Shown here: one piece after another, positions 1-11,820 of the stretch
How positions within the stretch are numbered: the first letter of the stretch is position 1
Layout: each line of letters starts with the position of its first letter
From: Daphnia pulex
Taxonomy: Eukaryota; Arthropoda; Branchiopoda; Diplostraca; Daphniidae
Assembly (NCBI RefSeq): GCF_021134715.1
Contig: NC_060021.1
Span: 3,596,001 to 3,660,000 of the forward strand
DNA: 64,000 nucleotides
Direction of reading: 5' to 3'
Program-made: the position numbers and the translations under genes
Notes under the pieces: model-generated
What the model was told of the DNA's origin: nothing
The model's input: only the letters and a program-made list of their open reading frames with translations
Database searches by the model: none

Positions 1-1500
1 TTGTAATGTTATTTTGTGTTGTTATTTCTTTATGATGAATTCTTCCTATCCTTTCTCGTTGTAGACTTTTCTCAGTGTTGACGTGTTGGTTTTCTTTGAG
101 TATCTGTTGTTCAAATTCAGTTGGTTGGAGAGCTGGTTGAGACATTTCGTCTGACGAGATGCCTTCACTGGAAAAAGAATGATGTATGTCAACTTTGTTT
201 GAATAGATTGCGCTACTAAAATAAAAATAGTTTTATGAAGTATTCTTTTTTTTTTGTGAATTCAGTATTCAAATATTTATGTATAAATTGTATATGGCAA
301 TGAACATTACCTTGTTTGTTGGATTTGATGTGCGTCATCCTTGTTCATTTGAATCGAAGGTGTTTTGCTGTCGGAAATCTGGAGTTCGGACTGTAAATTT
401 GAAAAATAAAGCATATATAGGGTAGTTTGACATTGTGAAGTCTGATTTGAAAATTTTCATTTCCAATGTTGGCGAAAAAAAAAATATAAATGTGTAATGA
501 GACTAAGGAATAGGAGTTACCATGTCAATGTCAAGAATTGATTTTTCATCTGGAGTTGTTTGGATGACTTGGTGTTTTGTTGTCTTGAAATATTTTTTTT
601 CAGCCTTTTAAACGATTTTGATACACTTTTCCCGGTAGATGTTTTGGAGGGTGATTCTCCCTCAGATGAACTGGTGGTCGTGTTCCATTCGTTTGCAATT
701 ACCGTCACATTTTTGGAATTGTATGAGGGCTGAAGCTGAGATTGTAAGCTGTCATTGTCTGTGAAAGTGCTTTCCTCCATATTACGTTTGTTTTCTTTTT
801 TTGTTTTCTTTTTCCTAGATTCGAAATAGGGAAAATGAGTTTTTTTTATGTTTTGGGGTTTCTTTTTTCTTTTTATCGTCATCTGAATCAATTTGGGAGG
901 AATCTGATGAAAACTGAAACAGTGTCATGAAATCATCGAATGTTTTCTTTTTTAATTTCTTAGATGTGTTTCTTGTGTTTTTGCTATTTGCTGATGAGAA
1001 TAATTTTTGATTGGTATTTTCAGAGTTGCTTCCAAGTTTTTGTGGGTAACTACTATTAGAATCTTTCTGTTTGGTTGTATTGCTATCGTCATCACTGCTA
1101 CTTTTGTCACTATGCTGCAAGACGAATGTTTTTTGTTTAATGTGGCTGTAACGTTTTACTTTTTGTAGTTTTTAAAGTAGAGCGTTTTAACGGAGTACTT
1201 GAAGTGGGAATGTCTTCACCCATCTTGGATTTCGAAGTCTTACTGGGATTCGCTGTAAAACCGGAAATTTTTTAAAGACTTGAACTGCAAATTTTTTCAC
1301 AGGATTGGTGGTGTTAGATTTTTCTTTCTCTCTTTTTCTGATTGTGAAGTTGGTGGATTGAGACTCCTTTGGACTATTGCTGCTGCTTGAATTGTCATTT
1401 TGGGCTTTTTCCAATGTTGGTGTGTTTTTTTTTCTGTCTCTCGCTTTGCCGTTTTCTCTTTCCTTTTTTGCGAAAGGCGGAATTTTTTCTTAGGTGGCAT
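1..1500 (-). CDS. Ser/Lys-rich disordered protein gene, 3' end outside window
   Basis: I do not recognise this protein. Reading leftward it starts at ATG 1500 (MPPKKKFRLSQKRKEK) and is almost wholly Lys/Ser/Asn/Asp-rich, so probably disordered. Visible exons: about 1187-1500, 521-1114 (acceptor ttgcag), 311-390 (acceptor tttacag, donor gtaatg) and 1-167 (acceptor ttccag), which stays open to the left edge. Phases of the last three exons fit: the 521-1114 exon starts and ends in phase 0, and 311-390 hands two bases to the next. Within the exons the frame changes at T9 (1425-1433), T8 (840-847) and T8 (593-600); the last two cancel, which suggests homopolymer length errors rather than decay. 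The join between the first exon and 1114 is unclear. It could also be a domesticated transposon ORF1. Confidence 0.45.
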
Positions 1501-2447
1501 TATGAAAAGAAGACGTCAGGTTTCGTCTGGGGTGGTTTTGAGAGGTGAATGAATAGTTGTTTCAAAAGTGTTGAGTAAACAGAAAGATGGGGATGCAGCA
1601 ATCAAATGTCTGGTTGTTTTTTTCAGCAGGGTAATGCAGGAGGTTGATGTTAAACGAATGTGACTGCTGGGAACCTGTAGAATAAGAGATAGTATATGTT
1701 AATAGTTAACCTTATTTCCTCTTCAATATTATCATCATTTGACATTTCATAGAACTGTTTTGATGAAGTCTATAATTAATTGTAACTGAATTTTTCTTGA
1801 TGAAAATTCCTAATCAAACGGTTAATCGAAAACAATGTCAAATTTCCCCCCAAAAAACCTATAATCTCTGTGGAAAAGATAACAAATCGGGAAACTCGCG
1901 CCTGAAGCAAGGGTTCGGCATCTATAGGGGAGAGTGGTGCAACTGGCTCATTTTTTTTCTCTCAGCTGTCATTCCCTTATTTTTCCACGGATTTTGATTC
2001 ACTAAGTCTTAAAAAAAAAGAATAATTCCTGCTTTAAATGGTTATTTTTCCAATTAATTCTCGTCGTTGTCGTCGTCGCTGACGGTTGACGCTGATGGTT
2101 ATGATGTCGTAAGTTTGAAACAAAGAATCTTTCCCGTCTTGTATTGTTACGGTTAAATAACAAAGAGCAAGCGTCCGATTTCTCTCACAGACGTTCTCAG
2201 ACAAACCACATGTGCCGAAGCCACGCAATGTCCAAAATCAAAAATTTTTTTGACGCGCGCACCTTTTTTGAACTTTTCAACCCAGAGTCGTTGGATCGAG
2301 TGACTAGCTTCTCAGCTGTCGCACCAATCGGTGCAGCAGGCGTTTGAATTCCCGTCCTCATCGTGCTTCGGATATTATATATATAAATATATGCAAGCGC
2401 GATCTAAAGGAATCGAAACTAAAATTATATGAAGTGGTGGGCGGAAA
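1501..2447. other. Intergenic, no gene seen
   Basis: There is no convincing coding frame. The stretch holds a short alternating TA tract near 2375-2392 and nothing else I can name. It probably contains the promoter of the minus-strand gene starting at 1500. Confidence 0.4.
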
Positions 2448-2821
2448 GGAGCTTTGCCACGGAGGCATTAAACTACAACCAACGCCAAACCCAGAGATAA
2501 GGAGATGGGACACATAGTAGGGAATGCCGCCATGACACTTTTCGGCGCGCCATCTAGCGGCTAATGCCCTCCCTTCATCATTAGCAGCCGAATTCCCAGT
2601 AATTATGGCCCCGGTTGATTTGAAGTTTCAACTTTCAAGGGAAACCCAGTGGAGGACTCGTAGGATATAGCGAAATTTGCCTGTATAGTACGTTACCAAT
2701 CCCCTCTAGCATGAAAAAATTATGGCATGTCACCATAACAAATATTTGCGAGTGTTTGCTGGGCTAATTCTTAGATGTTGATATTAATAAAACAATTAAA
2801 GGACTGACGAAAGATGATCAT

Positions 2822-3518
2822 GGCTCTTCCCTAGCAAGACAAGTTTTCTGCTATCGAAAAAAGGGGGTCGAGCGGGGGAGGGGGGTGGCGCATACCCATG
2901 GGAGAGGGGTGAGTGAAGGGGGGTATACCTGGGCGGCCTGGGCCATACTATATTAGCCCATGTTTCCCCATCTGCTCCCATGTCACCGGTGCCCTAATGG
3001 TCAGCATTCCGGGCTGATATGTCGAAGGACCGAGGATCGAATCTCGGCCAAGTCGAAAAGAGAATTTCAAAAAAATTGAAATTTTGAAATTTTAAAATGG
3101 GAATAGCATCAGTCACTGCTATATCATGCGGTCACATGTTGCATTACACAAAGCTATGTTTGTGGGGAGCTACCATACGGCTCATGCTTTCCCTCATCTC
3201 AATGTCAATGGTAGCCTTATGGTCAGCGACCCGTGCTGCCATGCCAAAGGTCCGAGGTTTAAAACTCGGTCGAACTAATTCGCTTTTTGATAAATTAAAT
3301 TTAAAAAGCTTCCGGAGTTGATGGAAGTGGAAGATCGGAGTAACATGTCGAAGTACCGAGGATCGAATCACGACCAAGTCGAAAAATAAATTTTAAAAAA
3401 ATTTTAATTTTAAAATTTTAAAAAGACAATAGCACCTGTCACTGCTATATCGTGCTGTCACATGTGCAAATGCAACATGTGATCGATAGCAGAAAACTTG
3501 TCTTGCTAGGGAAGAGCC
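2822..3518. mobile_element. Non-autonomous element with perfect 36-nt TIRs and tRNA-like segments
   Basis: Positions 2822-2857 and 3483-3518 are exact reverse complements over 36 bases (ggctcttccctagcaagaca at the outer end). Inside are three related segments with box-B-like motifs, such as ggatcgaatctcgg near 3033 and ggatcgaatcacg near 3360, and a box-A-like atggtcagc upstream of two of them. They resemble tRNA-derived SINE promoters. There is no coding capacity. A third copy of the terminal 36-mer, with about three differences, sits alone at 6020-6055. Confidence 0.6.
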
Positions 3519-3523
3519 CTTTA

Positions 3524-3910
3524 TTACAAGTACTGTGAATAAGAAATTTATTTGGACCGTTCCCTTTTATACATTTATGCAGTCCATGACTTTATTACAA
3601 GTACTGTGAATATGAAATTTATTTGGACCGTTCCCTTCTATTGGGTTATTTCAAACATATTCTTGATGTAAAATGGTTAAAGTTGGACCGTTCCCAATTA
3701 CACTATCAAGGTCTATTTCATCAAGAATATAAAGATGTGTTGAAATATTATTAGGGAACGGTCCAACTAAAATCCTACTCCACAGCCTGACTTCATGTAA
3801 AGAGACTGGAATAAGAAATTTAATTGGACCATTCCCTTTTTTTGAGTCACTTGAAATCTTATTCTTGATGAAAAAGGGAGTTAGAACATTGTCATTGAGT
3901 TCACCAAAGT
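3524..3910. repeat. Cluster of short repeats around ggaccgttccc
   Basis: The motif ttggaccgttccc recurs near 3550, 3621 and 3683, once more with one change near 3823, and inverted as gggaacggtccaa near 3755. The first two copies lie in near-identical units of about 70 bp (tttattacaagtactgtgaa). This looks like a decayed local duplication array. Confidence 0.6.
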
Positions 3911-4296
3911 TACTTAACACATAGGCTAATCTTCTTGATTATTATTATCTTACAACAATATCTATATTTCATTAAAAGAAGATGAACTCTCACTAATATT
4001 TGATGCGATGCCATGTCATGTTAGACGAGGGGCAATATACGAGCATCATACCCTCATGAGTGTCGTCCTGCTCTAGCTTCCTTTCCCAAAATTCAAACAA
4101 GCCGCCAAGCCTACAGTGCCTTCGAGGGGGAATTGCTGGGAATTCGTCTGCTAATGATGAAGGGCGGGCATTAGCCGCTAGATGGTGTCGCGGAAACTGT
4201 CATGGCCGCTTTAACACGGCATTGTCCCATCTCCTTATCTCTGGCCAAACCGGACAACTACCAATTCTTCGTCTTCGGTCCATTCCACAAAGCTCC

Positions 4297-7200
4297 CCGT
4301 AGATACCAAAGTTTTTGTGTCGAAACTACAAAAGAAATTTCGCACTTTCTCTTCGCCTCTTTCGGCTTCCCTTCGATATCTATCCAACAACCGGTTTCGA
4401 TTTTATTTCTTTCCTCAGTCTATTCGCCGGATAGTCGACGATCGGCCATTCTTTGGTATCGGCCAGGCGGACTAACAAGAAGTAAGACTCGTTTGAAAAT
4501 TTGGACCGGGCGACAATCGCGCTTGTCGTAATGTCGCAAATTAAAAAAAAAAAATTCAATTTGATAAACCAAACTATTCGACACTTCGAAAACTTTTGGG
4601 ACTCTGAAAATTTCTCCGAGTTTAGGAATCGAGACCTCTTCTATACTAAGGAAAACCACTAATGTTCTGCCACATAATGTGTCCGTTTTCCGGCTCATTT
4701 TTAGCGATTGGACGGGGACATTGCCCCATCCAACGGCCAGCCGACTTTCAGGAACCATCGATTTCAAAGTTGGGATTTAGAAAATTTTCGACGAGTGGGA
4801 ATTTTTTACGGTCACAAGTCATCACGACACGCCCAAGCATCCCACTTGAGAGCCGCCACTCCTCCACGGAGTGACGGCTTTTTTACGAATCGACGGGTCT
4901 CGCTCACTCCTCTCTCGCACCAACCGGCAGCTGGGCAAAAGAGTCGTTGTAAAACACCGTCGTCGGAAATCGAGAAATTTTCATTTCCATTTCCATTTTT
5001 TTCATCCGCTTCAATTCATCCTAGTCCCGCCTACAGCGTCACTACCCCGTCGTCGGGACTTATATTATATATAATATTTTTCAATTTTTCGGACTAAGAA
5101 AAATTTGAGGACGAGGAAATTTTTTCCAACTTTTTTTTTCGACCACCTCTTCTCTATATAGGAAATTAGTGGGTGTTCCGGGCAGTAACTGTACGAAAAA
5201 GTTCATTTCCGAGAGAGTCTCCGGCTTTTCACCAGAGCTCAGGCGGGGCCGACCCTCATACCCGCCAAACGTCCACTAGGCACGCGCCACCCCCGCTCGA
5301 TCCCCCTTTCTGGCCGGCTTGGGCAGCGCGTCAGCTCCGTAAAACTCAAAACTTTGAACGCGTTTTACGGGCACTTCCGCTCATTTACACACCCTAAACC
5401 CTTTGTTAAAAAAGGTCAGCGTAACGAGATTGTAATAACTTACGCTGCGTGATGGCGTAAATTACTAACATAAGAATTAAAATATAAGAGAAAGATACTA
5501 CTAAGACTTGTATTTACCGCATTATTACACTGATAAGAGAATGCTGGACAATCGATGATACGTCTGGTCAATACAGTTGAGGGAAGTGGAATTAAGGTGA
5601 AAGGAAGAGTCTGGTCAGTGAGAGAATTTCGGATAGGGTAGAATCGAGTAGTGCAGAGGAAGAACAGTTTAGACGGAACTGGCGGAACTGAACTGCCGGA
5701 CTGACTGTAACGACTCCGAACGTCACTGCTTCTTTTTACTTGCTAGTTCTATTTATTACATTTTGAAATGTTGAAGAATGAGGCGCATTTTTAGTAGCGT
5801 CAGCTTTTGGCCTTGGCTTTTTCATGAACAAAGGGGGATTTTTAGAAAGGCATAAGGTTTAAATTGTTCTGGAAGTTATGGGTCTAGTTTGTGTCGGTTA
5901 CTCTTGGCCTTGACTCTTTTCAATAGCGAGGGTGACTTTAGAAAGTCAAGTGTACCTTTTTACATGCTATGAGCCTGGCGGAATCCTTACAAGATCTACA
6001 ACCCTGTGTCAATCTTCTTTCGATATTAGAAAACCTGTCTTGCTAGGGAAGAGCCAATCGCGGTGTTTCCCCCTCACCGACAATTTTTGAAGGTCATTTT
6101 ATCTATTTTATAATCCATTTCTTTCCGAGAAGAAGCGTCGTAGCACGTTGAAACATGGTAGATAATTGAGACAGTCATGCTGTTAAGTGTTATCTCTTTA
6201 GTAGATTGCAGCGTCGATCCTAAGTTAAACAAGATAACAAATTGTTAAATTTTTGAAATTATGATTATATCTATATAATGACACACTTGCCAGTTCATGG
6301 TCTTCTTGGTGAGACCTTGAAGAATTTCACCTTCGGGTAATCGAACAGGATTTTTTTGTAACGTCACTAGCAGCGAGTGGATCGTTACAATACGAGTCCG
6401 TCTTGAACGACAAATATAGTCACTGAGGTAACGGCCATCTTTGATTCTGCAGATCGCATTGCCTTCATCATTGGTCTTGTTTTTGGCCCCTGGACCTTGT
6501 TGTTTCGCTCCTCTTAAACACGAAAGATGGAATCATACCCTTGCAGATGAGCATTCGATCATTCCTCTTTGGGGTTTGCCTCAGCAAATACAGTAATGAG
6601 CAAGGCCTTGATAATTAGACTTTTTTCTAAAGACAAAACACAAAAAATTAGTTCACGATTATGGTAAAGTGAATAATGATATTTACTTGAATGTTTCGAT
6701 ATCGATTCTCGGATACTTTTGAATCCAGTTAATTCGTTGTTTTCACTCTCTTTGAAAGCTCCTTCGATTAGTCGAGGATTTTATTTGTTCTCTGCTTTAA
6801 GGGTGATTACGTCAGTCACGTTGATTGGGTTGGAGGGATCTTCTTTGGGTCGACGGCGTTGACCTTCCCGGATGTAACAGTCGGCGTTGTTAAGAAAGCC
6901 AGTTCGTTAATGGAATCTTTGGAACAACTTTTGTCGCACGTGCTGTTCCGTAGAACCCAGAGGGGTGAATTCAGCAAAACGACCTCTCATCTGTGAGACA
7001 AATAAAACATACGGTTCAAATTCAAATTTTCTAAAAAGTGAACCAAGGAATGAAATCACCTGTTTGATTAGTAGGTCATATCCTAATTTCACGCGAAAAT
7101 TTTTAGAAGTTGAATGTTGAATTCCACTTATTTGGTAGTAAAACTTAAAATTCCTGAGTTATGCTGTAGTAGGGTAGAGCATAGAACAGAAAATAAGCTC

Positions 7201-7356
7201 ACCCGTTATTCCAAAAGGATACAAGATTAATGAAAAAGAATATCTGTTCAAATGAAAACATTATTGGATAATAAAACCAAAAGTAAAATTTGAAAATAGT
7301 AATATTTACCTGCACCACTGTAATAGCTTGCACAGCAGAGAGTAAATTCAAGATGT
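4297..7356. other. Gene-poor stretch with one solo TIR arm
   Basis: The frames here have no recognisable domain and no coding look. The only clear structure is 6020-6055, a lone copy of the 36-nt terminal repeat of the element at 2822-3518. A TATA-like ctctatatagga at about 5151 has no gene after it that I can support. Confidence 0.4.
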
Positions 7357-7479
7357 AGTAAAGGTAGCGAAAAACTTCAGTAACAGTTCAAGCAATTAGT
7401 AAAGGTAGCGAAGAACTTCAGTAACAGTCCAAGCGATGAGTAAAGGTAGCGAAGAACTTCAGTACCAGTCCAAGCAATC
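7357..7479. repeat. Tandem repeat, 3 x 41 bp
   Basis: Three direct copies start at 7357, 7398 and 7439, each beginning agtaaaggtagcgaa and differing at a few bases. They are contiguous without spacers, so this is a minisatellite and not a CRISPR-like array. Confidence 0.85.
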
Positions 7480-7812
7480 AATAACAGGGGGAATCCAAAC
7501 TTATCTCTTGTCTCAGTAACATAGTAAAGGATTGGCCAAAGGAGAAAAAACTCTGGAAAAAACTTGAGAAAAAGTAATTCCAACATTGCTGGGGATGATG
7601 CCTGTAGCCTGTAGCACTGTGTAGTGCGTACAATCTGGATACAAAATAAGCATTAAACAATCAGTTGGAGAAAATAGATAATTGAATTCCATGTACCACA
7701 ATAGAATTTACAATCAAAAGATAGCCTACATTCTTCAAACTAGATTTGACTACATTTCTTTAAACTTGGTTGATTAGCAGCCAGCCATCAATTGTTGTTT
7801 TGTTTTGGTTGT

Positions 7813-8225
7813 ATTCCAATTCCAAGGCCGCGTTAGAGTTCGTCGGCCTTGAATTATAGATTGGTCTCAGAACTACCTGTCGGGAGAAATAATAACTAAA
7901 AAATTTGCTTCTTTTTTCATATTTTTTTCACGCTGATGTCTTTGATATAACAAAGCGCGTACCTTGACGTTGCACCGTGAAATCATCTCCTCTAAAAGAC
8001 AGTCGCAATTTGCATACCGTCAGTCCCATCCCCACAAAACGTATAAAACATATTTGATGACCCTTTCTGAAAAAACGCTTCCCTATCTCTCCGAGAGGAA
8101 CAGCGCCACCTCCCAGAGAAAAATTGAGTATAAAACCCTTAAAACAGTCATCGAGCCGTAGAAAAAAGAGAGAGACTTCGTCGCATCGCACAGTCGGAGT
8201 GGGAGGTGGGTGGGGTGGGGTGGGA
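7813..8225 (+). repeat. Dispersed repeat, copy 1 (about 410 bp)
   Basis: This copy matches 14506-14920 in the same orientation along almost its whole length. Shared blocks include ttccaaggccgcgtt near the start, gaggaacagcgccacctcc, catcgagccgtag and a G-rich end (gggaggtgggtggggtgggg). The copies differ at scattered sites and small indels, so they are old. No coding frame is shared. The G-rich tail could form a G-quadruplex. The superfamily is unknown; I see no clear TIR or target duplication. Confidence 0.75.
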
Positions 8226-8479
8226 AATAAATCTGATCCCTTGCTTCGCGCGCGAGTTTCCCGATAGGGTTTTTTTTCACGGGGTTTAGGCGTTTAGGTT
8301 TTTTCGGGGGGAATTTTTTGACATTGTCTTCGATTAATCGTTTGATTGATTGGGAATTTAATCTAAGTTTTGTTTTTTTGGGTTTAAGTTCCATGTGTGT
8401 GGCTATAATATGATTTTACAGGGACAACGCTGTGTACAAACAACGATACCCCTGAAAGTTACACATTTATTTTAAAGAT

Positions 8480-8925
8480 GAGTAACCTGAGCCCCGGTCA
8501 AATCCGGGGAACTTTGGTCTAGCGTAAAGTTTGACTGTTTTGCTATTAGCTTTTCTGTAGTCACGAACATTTTGGGGGAGGAGCTTATCCACGTCACAAT
8601 GCGAACACGCTGTGATTAGTCAGTCGAGTCGCTGCCCAAACATGCCAAAACATCACCACCAGATGTCTATAGCGTCGCCGTGATGACACAATCTTTGATG
8701 TCCCGACCATGACGCAACAACCAGCATCACCACCAGATGTCTATAGCATCGCCGTGATGACAAAATCTTCAAGTAAGGTAGGGAATCTACTGACTGGGCA
8801 GATTTCCCACGATAAAATCTATTATAGGCAGATCGTGCTATTAAGCTTCAGAAAAGCGAATAGCAAAAGCGTCCGTTTTACGCTAGACCAAAGTTCCCCG
8901 GATTTGACCGGGGCTCAGGTTACTC
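8480..8925. mobile_element. MITE-like element with TIRs of about 78 bp
   Basis: The arms 8480-8557 and 8849-8925 are near-perfect inverted repeats; they share agtaacctgagccccggtca and ctttggtctagcgtaaa. The 290-bp core has no coding potential but carries a direct duplication of about 45 bp at 8651 and 8724 (catcaccaccagatgtctat), period 73. The outermost bases are not bounded by a target duplication I can define. Confidence 0.75.
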
Positions 8926-9469
8926 GTCTATTTCAATAAAAAGTAAACATATTTTGCGAAACATTTCCGTACGTTTCGTGTTGAAGAATGCAACATTCTT
9001 TTGTACGTTTGAATAGCGATTTGTATCGAAGCGTTGGCGTGTCGAATCTCGTTCGTCTGTGAACGAGATAGAATTCTAGTATCTCTACGGGAAATTATAA
9101 AAAGTGATCTAATCGATAAAAGCACTGGCTAAGTTCAATTAGCGGTAGGTACCAAAATAGAGATGGGTAAGATTAAATGCGATTAAGTGAGCAAAACGTA
9201 ACGTTTTTGATTTTCATTGTTCACAATAGACAAAGTTTGAAATTTGGCACACTTCTTTAATTACAAAATTATATTAAGTAGATGTAATTTATACAAACAT
9301 TTTATTTTAAGAGAGCATATAAAATTACAGAAATATCATAATCGATGATAATAAACACAAAATTTACTAATAAGCGAGATGCAAATGTCCGATGACTCAA
9401 TGACCGATCGTTGAGTAGTGTCAGAGAAACAGTATTATTTCAGAGAAAAATAAATTTGAACATTTGAAT
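8926..9469. other. Intergenic, nothing recognised
   Basis: This is AT-rich sequence between the TIR element and the zinc-finger pseudogene. It has no coding frame with a recognisable domain and no repeat longer than simple tracts. Confidence 0.35.
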
Positions 9470-10437
9470 TCACTTTTGGAAGTTGCGATTTCTTGCCGTA
9501 ATTACCGACACCCGTTCAGGATTTGTTTCGCTGGAAACTCCCAAAATAACAACAGGATCGACTGCCTCTAGCAGGATAGCGTGATCTGCTCCCTCCTCTA
9601 CTTCGGAATTGTGCTGATCCGCATGCGAACTGGAAACGAGCATTGTTCTTCCGTGGTTCCCCGTCAAAAGTCGCAAACCGGATTCAGAGTTCATAAAAAT
9701 TCTTACTCAGCTCGTCCCGGTTTAGACTCGTTCTCGGTTAACAGATGCGACAAATTCATCTCCTGAGTCAATGCGATCCCTTGGACCTGTCCATCGCCCT
9801 GGGTCAGGAAAAGATCGCTCAAGTCCCTCAAGTCCAGCAACGTAGTCGAGTCCAATGTTGGCAACTAAAAGAAAAGGATTTTTTTTTAACTTTCAAATTC
9901 AACCATTACGAACTAGAGCTAGTGATATGAATTACTTGGACATTGCCGGCTTCGTCTAAGTGGAATTTCACAGTCAAATTTCCCAGGGATCCACTTTGAT
10001 CGCCCAAAGAATTGTGTTGATTCGACAGGTCACCAGATATCGGCGATGACTTTCGCCAGATGAGCTTCAGAATCTATATCTCCGTTCGACACTCGCTACA
10101 AAGGAAAAAAAATGCGCTTAGCAACAACGAAGAATGGTGAAGAATAAAGAAAACTGCGAAATAATTTGGGTGGATTTGACCTGTTTGTTCGACTTAGCTT
10201 TTAATTTCCTCTTGTTGGCGGCAGAAGACACTGTACGGATCGCACCGGGTTTACCGATTGTCTGGGAAGCTTTGCGGTGACTCTTGAGGTGAGATTGTCG
10301 GTGACCGCTTGTCCGGAAGAACAATTACACTCCGGACACTTGAAGGGTTTGTCCCCTAGAAAAGAAAAGGCCGTGAATCTAAACTATCCGCGGTATCTCA
10401 TTCAGCTAAGTTACAAACTCACCCACTCGAACTATCA
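9470..10437 (-). pseudogene. C2H2 zinc-finger transcription factor, 5'-truncated and frameshifted
   Basis: The minus strand keeps exon-intron structure. An acceptor ctttctag near 10358 precedes DKPFKCPEC; then a one-base deletion shifts the frame before RTSGHRQSHLKSH, which completes a C-x2-C-x12-H-x3-H finger. The next pieces read VSNGDIDSEAHLAKVIADI and, one frame over, SLGNLTVKFHLDEAGNVQV, then an acidic segment DLRDLSDLF after a splice acceptor near 9871. A last frame contains VDPVVILGVSSETNPERV and stops at 9470. Such a finger followed by a long acidic, hydrophobic tail is common in multi-finger regulators; a ZNF236-type parent is only a guess. The upstream part is replaced by a LINE fragment at about 10438, so it cannot be functional. 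Confidence 0.7.
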
Positions 10438-11820
10438 GCAGGCTCAACATTATTCATTATTTCCTATACCCCGTAACTTGGTCACTACGCAGCGTCCCCA
10501 GCCTCACTACTCTGATTAAAGACTTAAAAACATTGAACTACTCAAACAGCCTATTCACTGTCAGCCCAAACTACGCAAACCAGCTCTAACCACCTCCACC
10601 TTGGGCAGTACCCCCCTAAAAATCGCTCTGGTTTCCCATGAAAAAAGCTGAAGCATCCGCCAACCCCCAAAGAGCCCGTGCCACTTTAAACAGCTTGACA
10701 GCACATATCAGTCCAACCACCATCATAGGATACACCGACGGATCTGTTAATAACGACGCCACTTCCTGTGCTCTCGCTTCCCTCCCTTCAAATTGAACAG
10801 GCATGGCACCTCTCGCAAGGCGTCCGCTGAACTAAATGGGGTCCAAAAGGCCCTAGAAGTATGCTATCATCTAGATTCCACCCCAAACGAACTCTACATC
10901 TTCTGTGATTCAAAAGTGGCCCTCCAAGCAATCGACGCTACCAGTAATCTAACTCAAACCCCGATCCTCCTTGACATCTGGAAAAGAGCATTCGGCACTC
11001 AGACATACCTCACTTGGATCCCAAGCCATATCGGGATCACTGGAAACCAGGTGGCTGACAAACTGGCCAGTAATATGGACGAAATACCCCTCTTCAATTC
11101 CATCGAGAATATTCTCGCTCCCAATGAGGTCATTTCCCTGTATAAAAAGAAATGGTCAATATCAACTCTCAATAATCTAAAACTCTGTGGCAAACCAAGC
11201 GTAACCTCCAAAACAAGCCTTGGCGTCGTGGACTGGTTTCACCACCAGAACAGACTTATCAACACCACTTTACACCGTCTCAGATCAGGACACAATAGGC
11301 TAAATGCCTTCATCAACAAGTTGGATATACACACTGACCCATTTTGTCGACATGGCTGTCCTGAACTTGAGAACTCTGACCATATCCTAACCTCCTGCAT
11401 AAAACACGAATCAGAATACACCCCAATTAAAGAATACTTCAAATCGATCAACCCCACCTGGAGCAGCAACAACCTACTCGGCTTTAATTCATCCCTGAGC
11501 AAACACACACAGATGGAAATAAGAAACATGCTAGTCCAATTCATCTTCTCAACAAAAATCCATCATATTACATGACCTCCACCTGTAAATAATAGCAAAT
11601 CAATTCCACTGCCCAAATCTTCGTCAATCATATTTAATCTCATCTTACTTCACGAAAACAGCCCAAAAACCACAGACAGCTCGCCAAAATCGTAACACTC
11701 ATCAAAAGCCAAACACAACAAAAGCCTTGGATCAATCCTGGTGGTGATAATGGACGTCAGTCCAATGCTAGCGACCCCCGCGACACCGCGCGGCTGCGTC
11801 CGCAGCAACACCTATTATTA
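10438..11820 (+). mobile_element. LINE (non-LTR) fragment: RNase H and C-terminal zinc region
   Basis: The fragment begins in the RT-RNase H linker and covers the end of a LINE ORF2. YTDGSV near 10729 holds the first RNase H Asp, followed after a frameshift near 10795 by FCDSKVALQAI and LTWIPSHIGITGNQVADKL, the usual RNase H blocks. The frame 10793-11575 continues to a Cys/His cluster, CRHGCPELENSDHILTSC, typical of the LINE C-terminus. Stops and a frameshift show it is dead and 5'-truncated, as LINE copies usually are. An RNase H domain places it in the I-like part of the LINE tree. The 3' flank to about 11820 is probably its untranslated tail. Confidence 0.8.

Larger units (their letters stand above)
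2448..4296. repeat. Large imperfect inverted repeat (arms 2448-2604 and 4131-4296)
   Basis: The left arm runs from ggagctttg to the cccagtaatt region and is matched in reverse complement by 4131-4296. Shared blocks include agagataaggagatgggac, catctagcggctaatgccc and cccttcatcattagcag, separated by small indels and substitutions. The arms enclose a second, better-conserved TIR element and a set of short repeats. This is either the long TIR of an old foldback-type element or two oppositely oriented copies of one repeat family. No transposase is visible inside. Confidence 0.6.

Noticed and set aside
4662-5400. Several overlapping plus-strand frames
   Set aside because: No domain, no splice logic, no agreement on one frame; probably chance in GC-richer sequence.
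7357-7479. Regular repeats considered as a CRISPR array
   Set aside because: Units are contiguous, without spacers, and the genome is eukaryotic.
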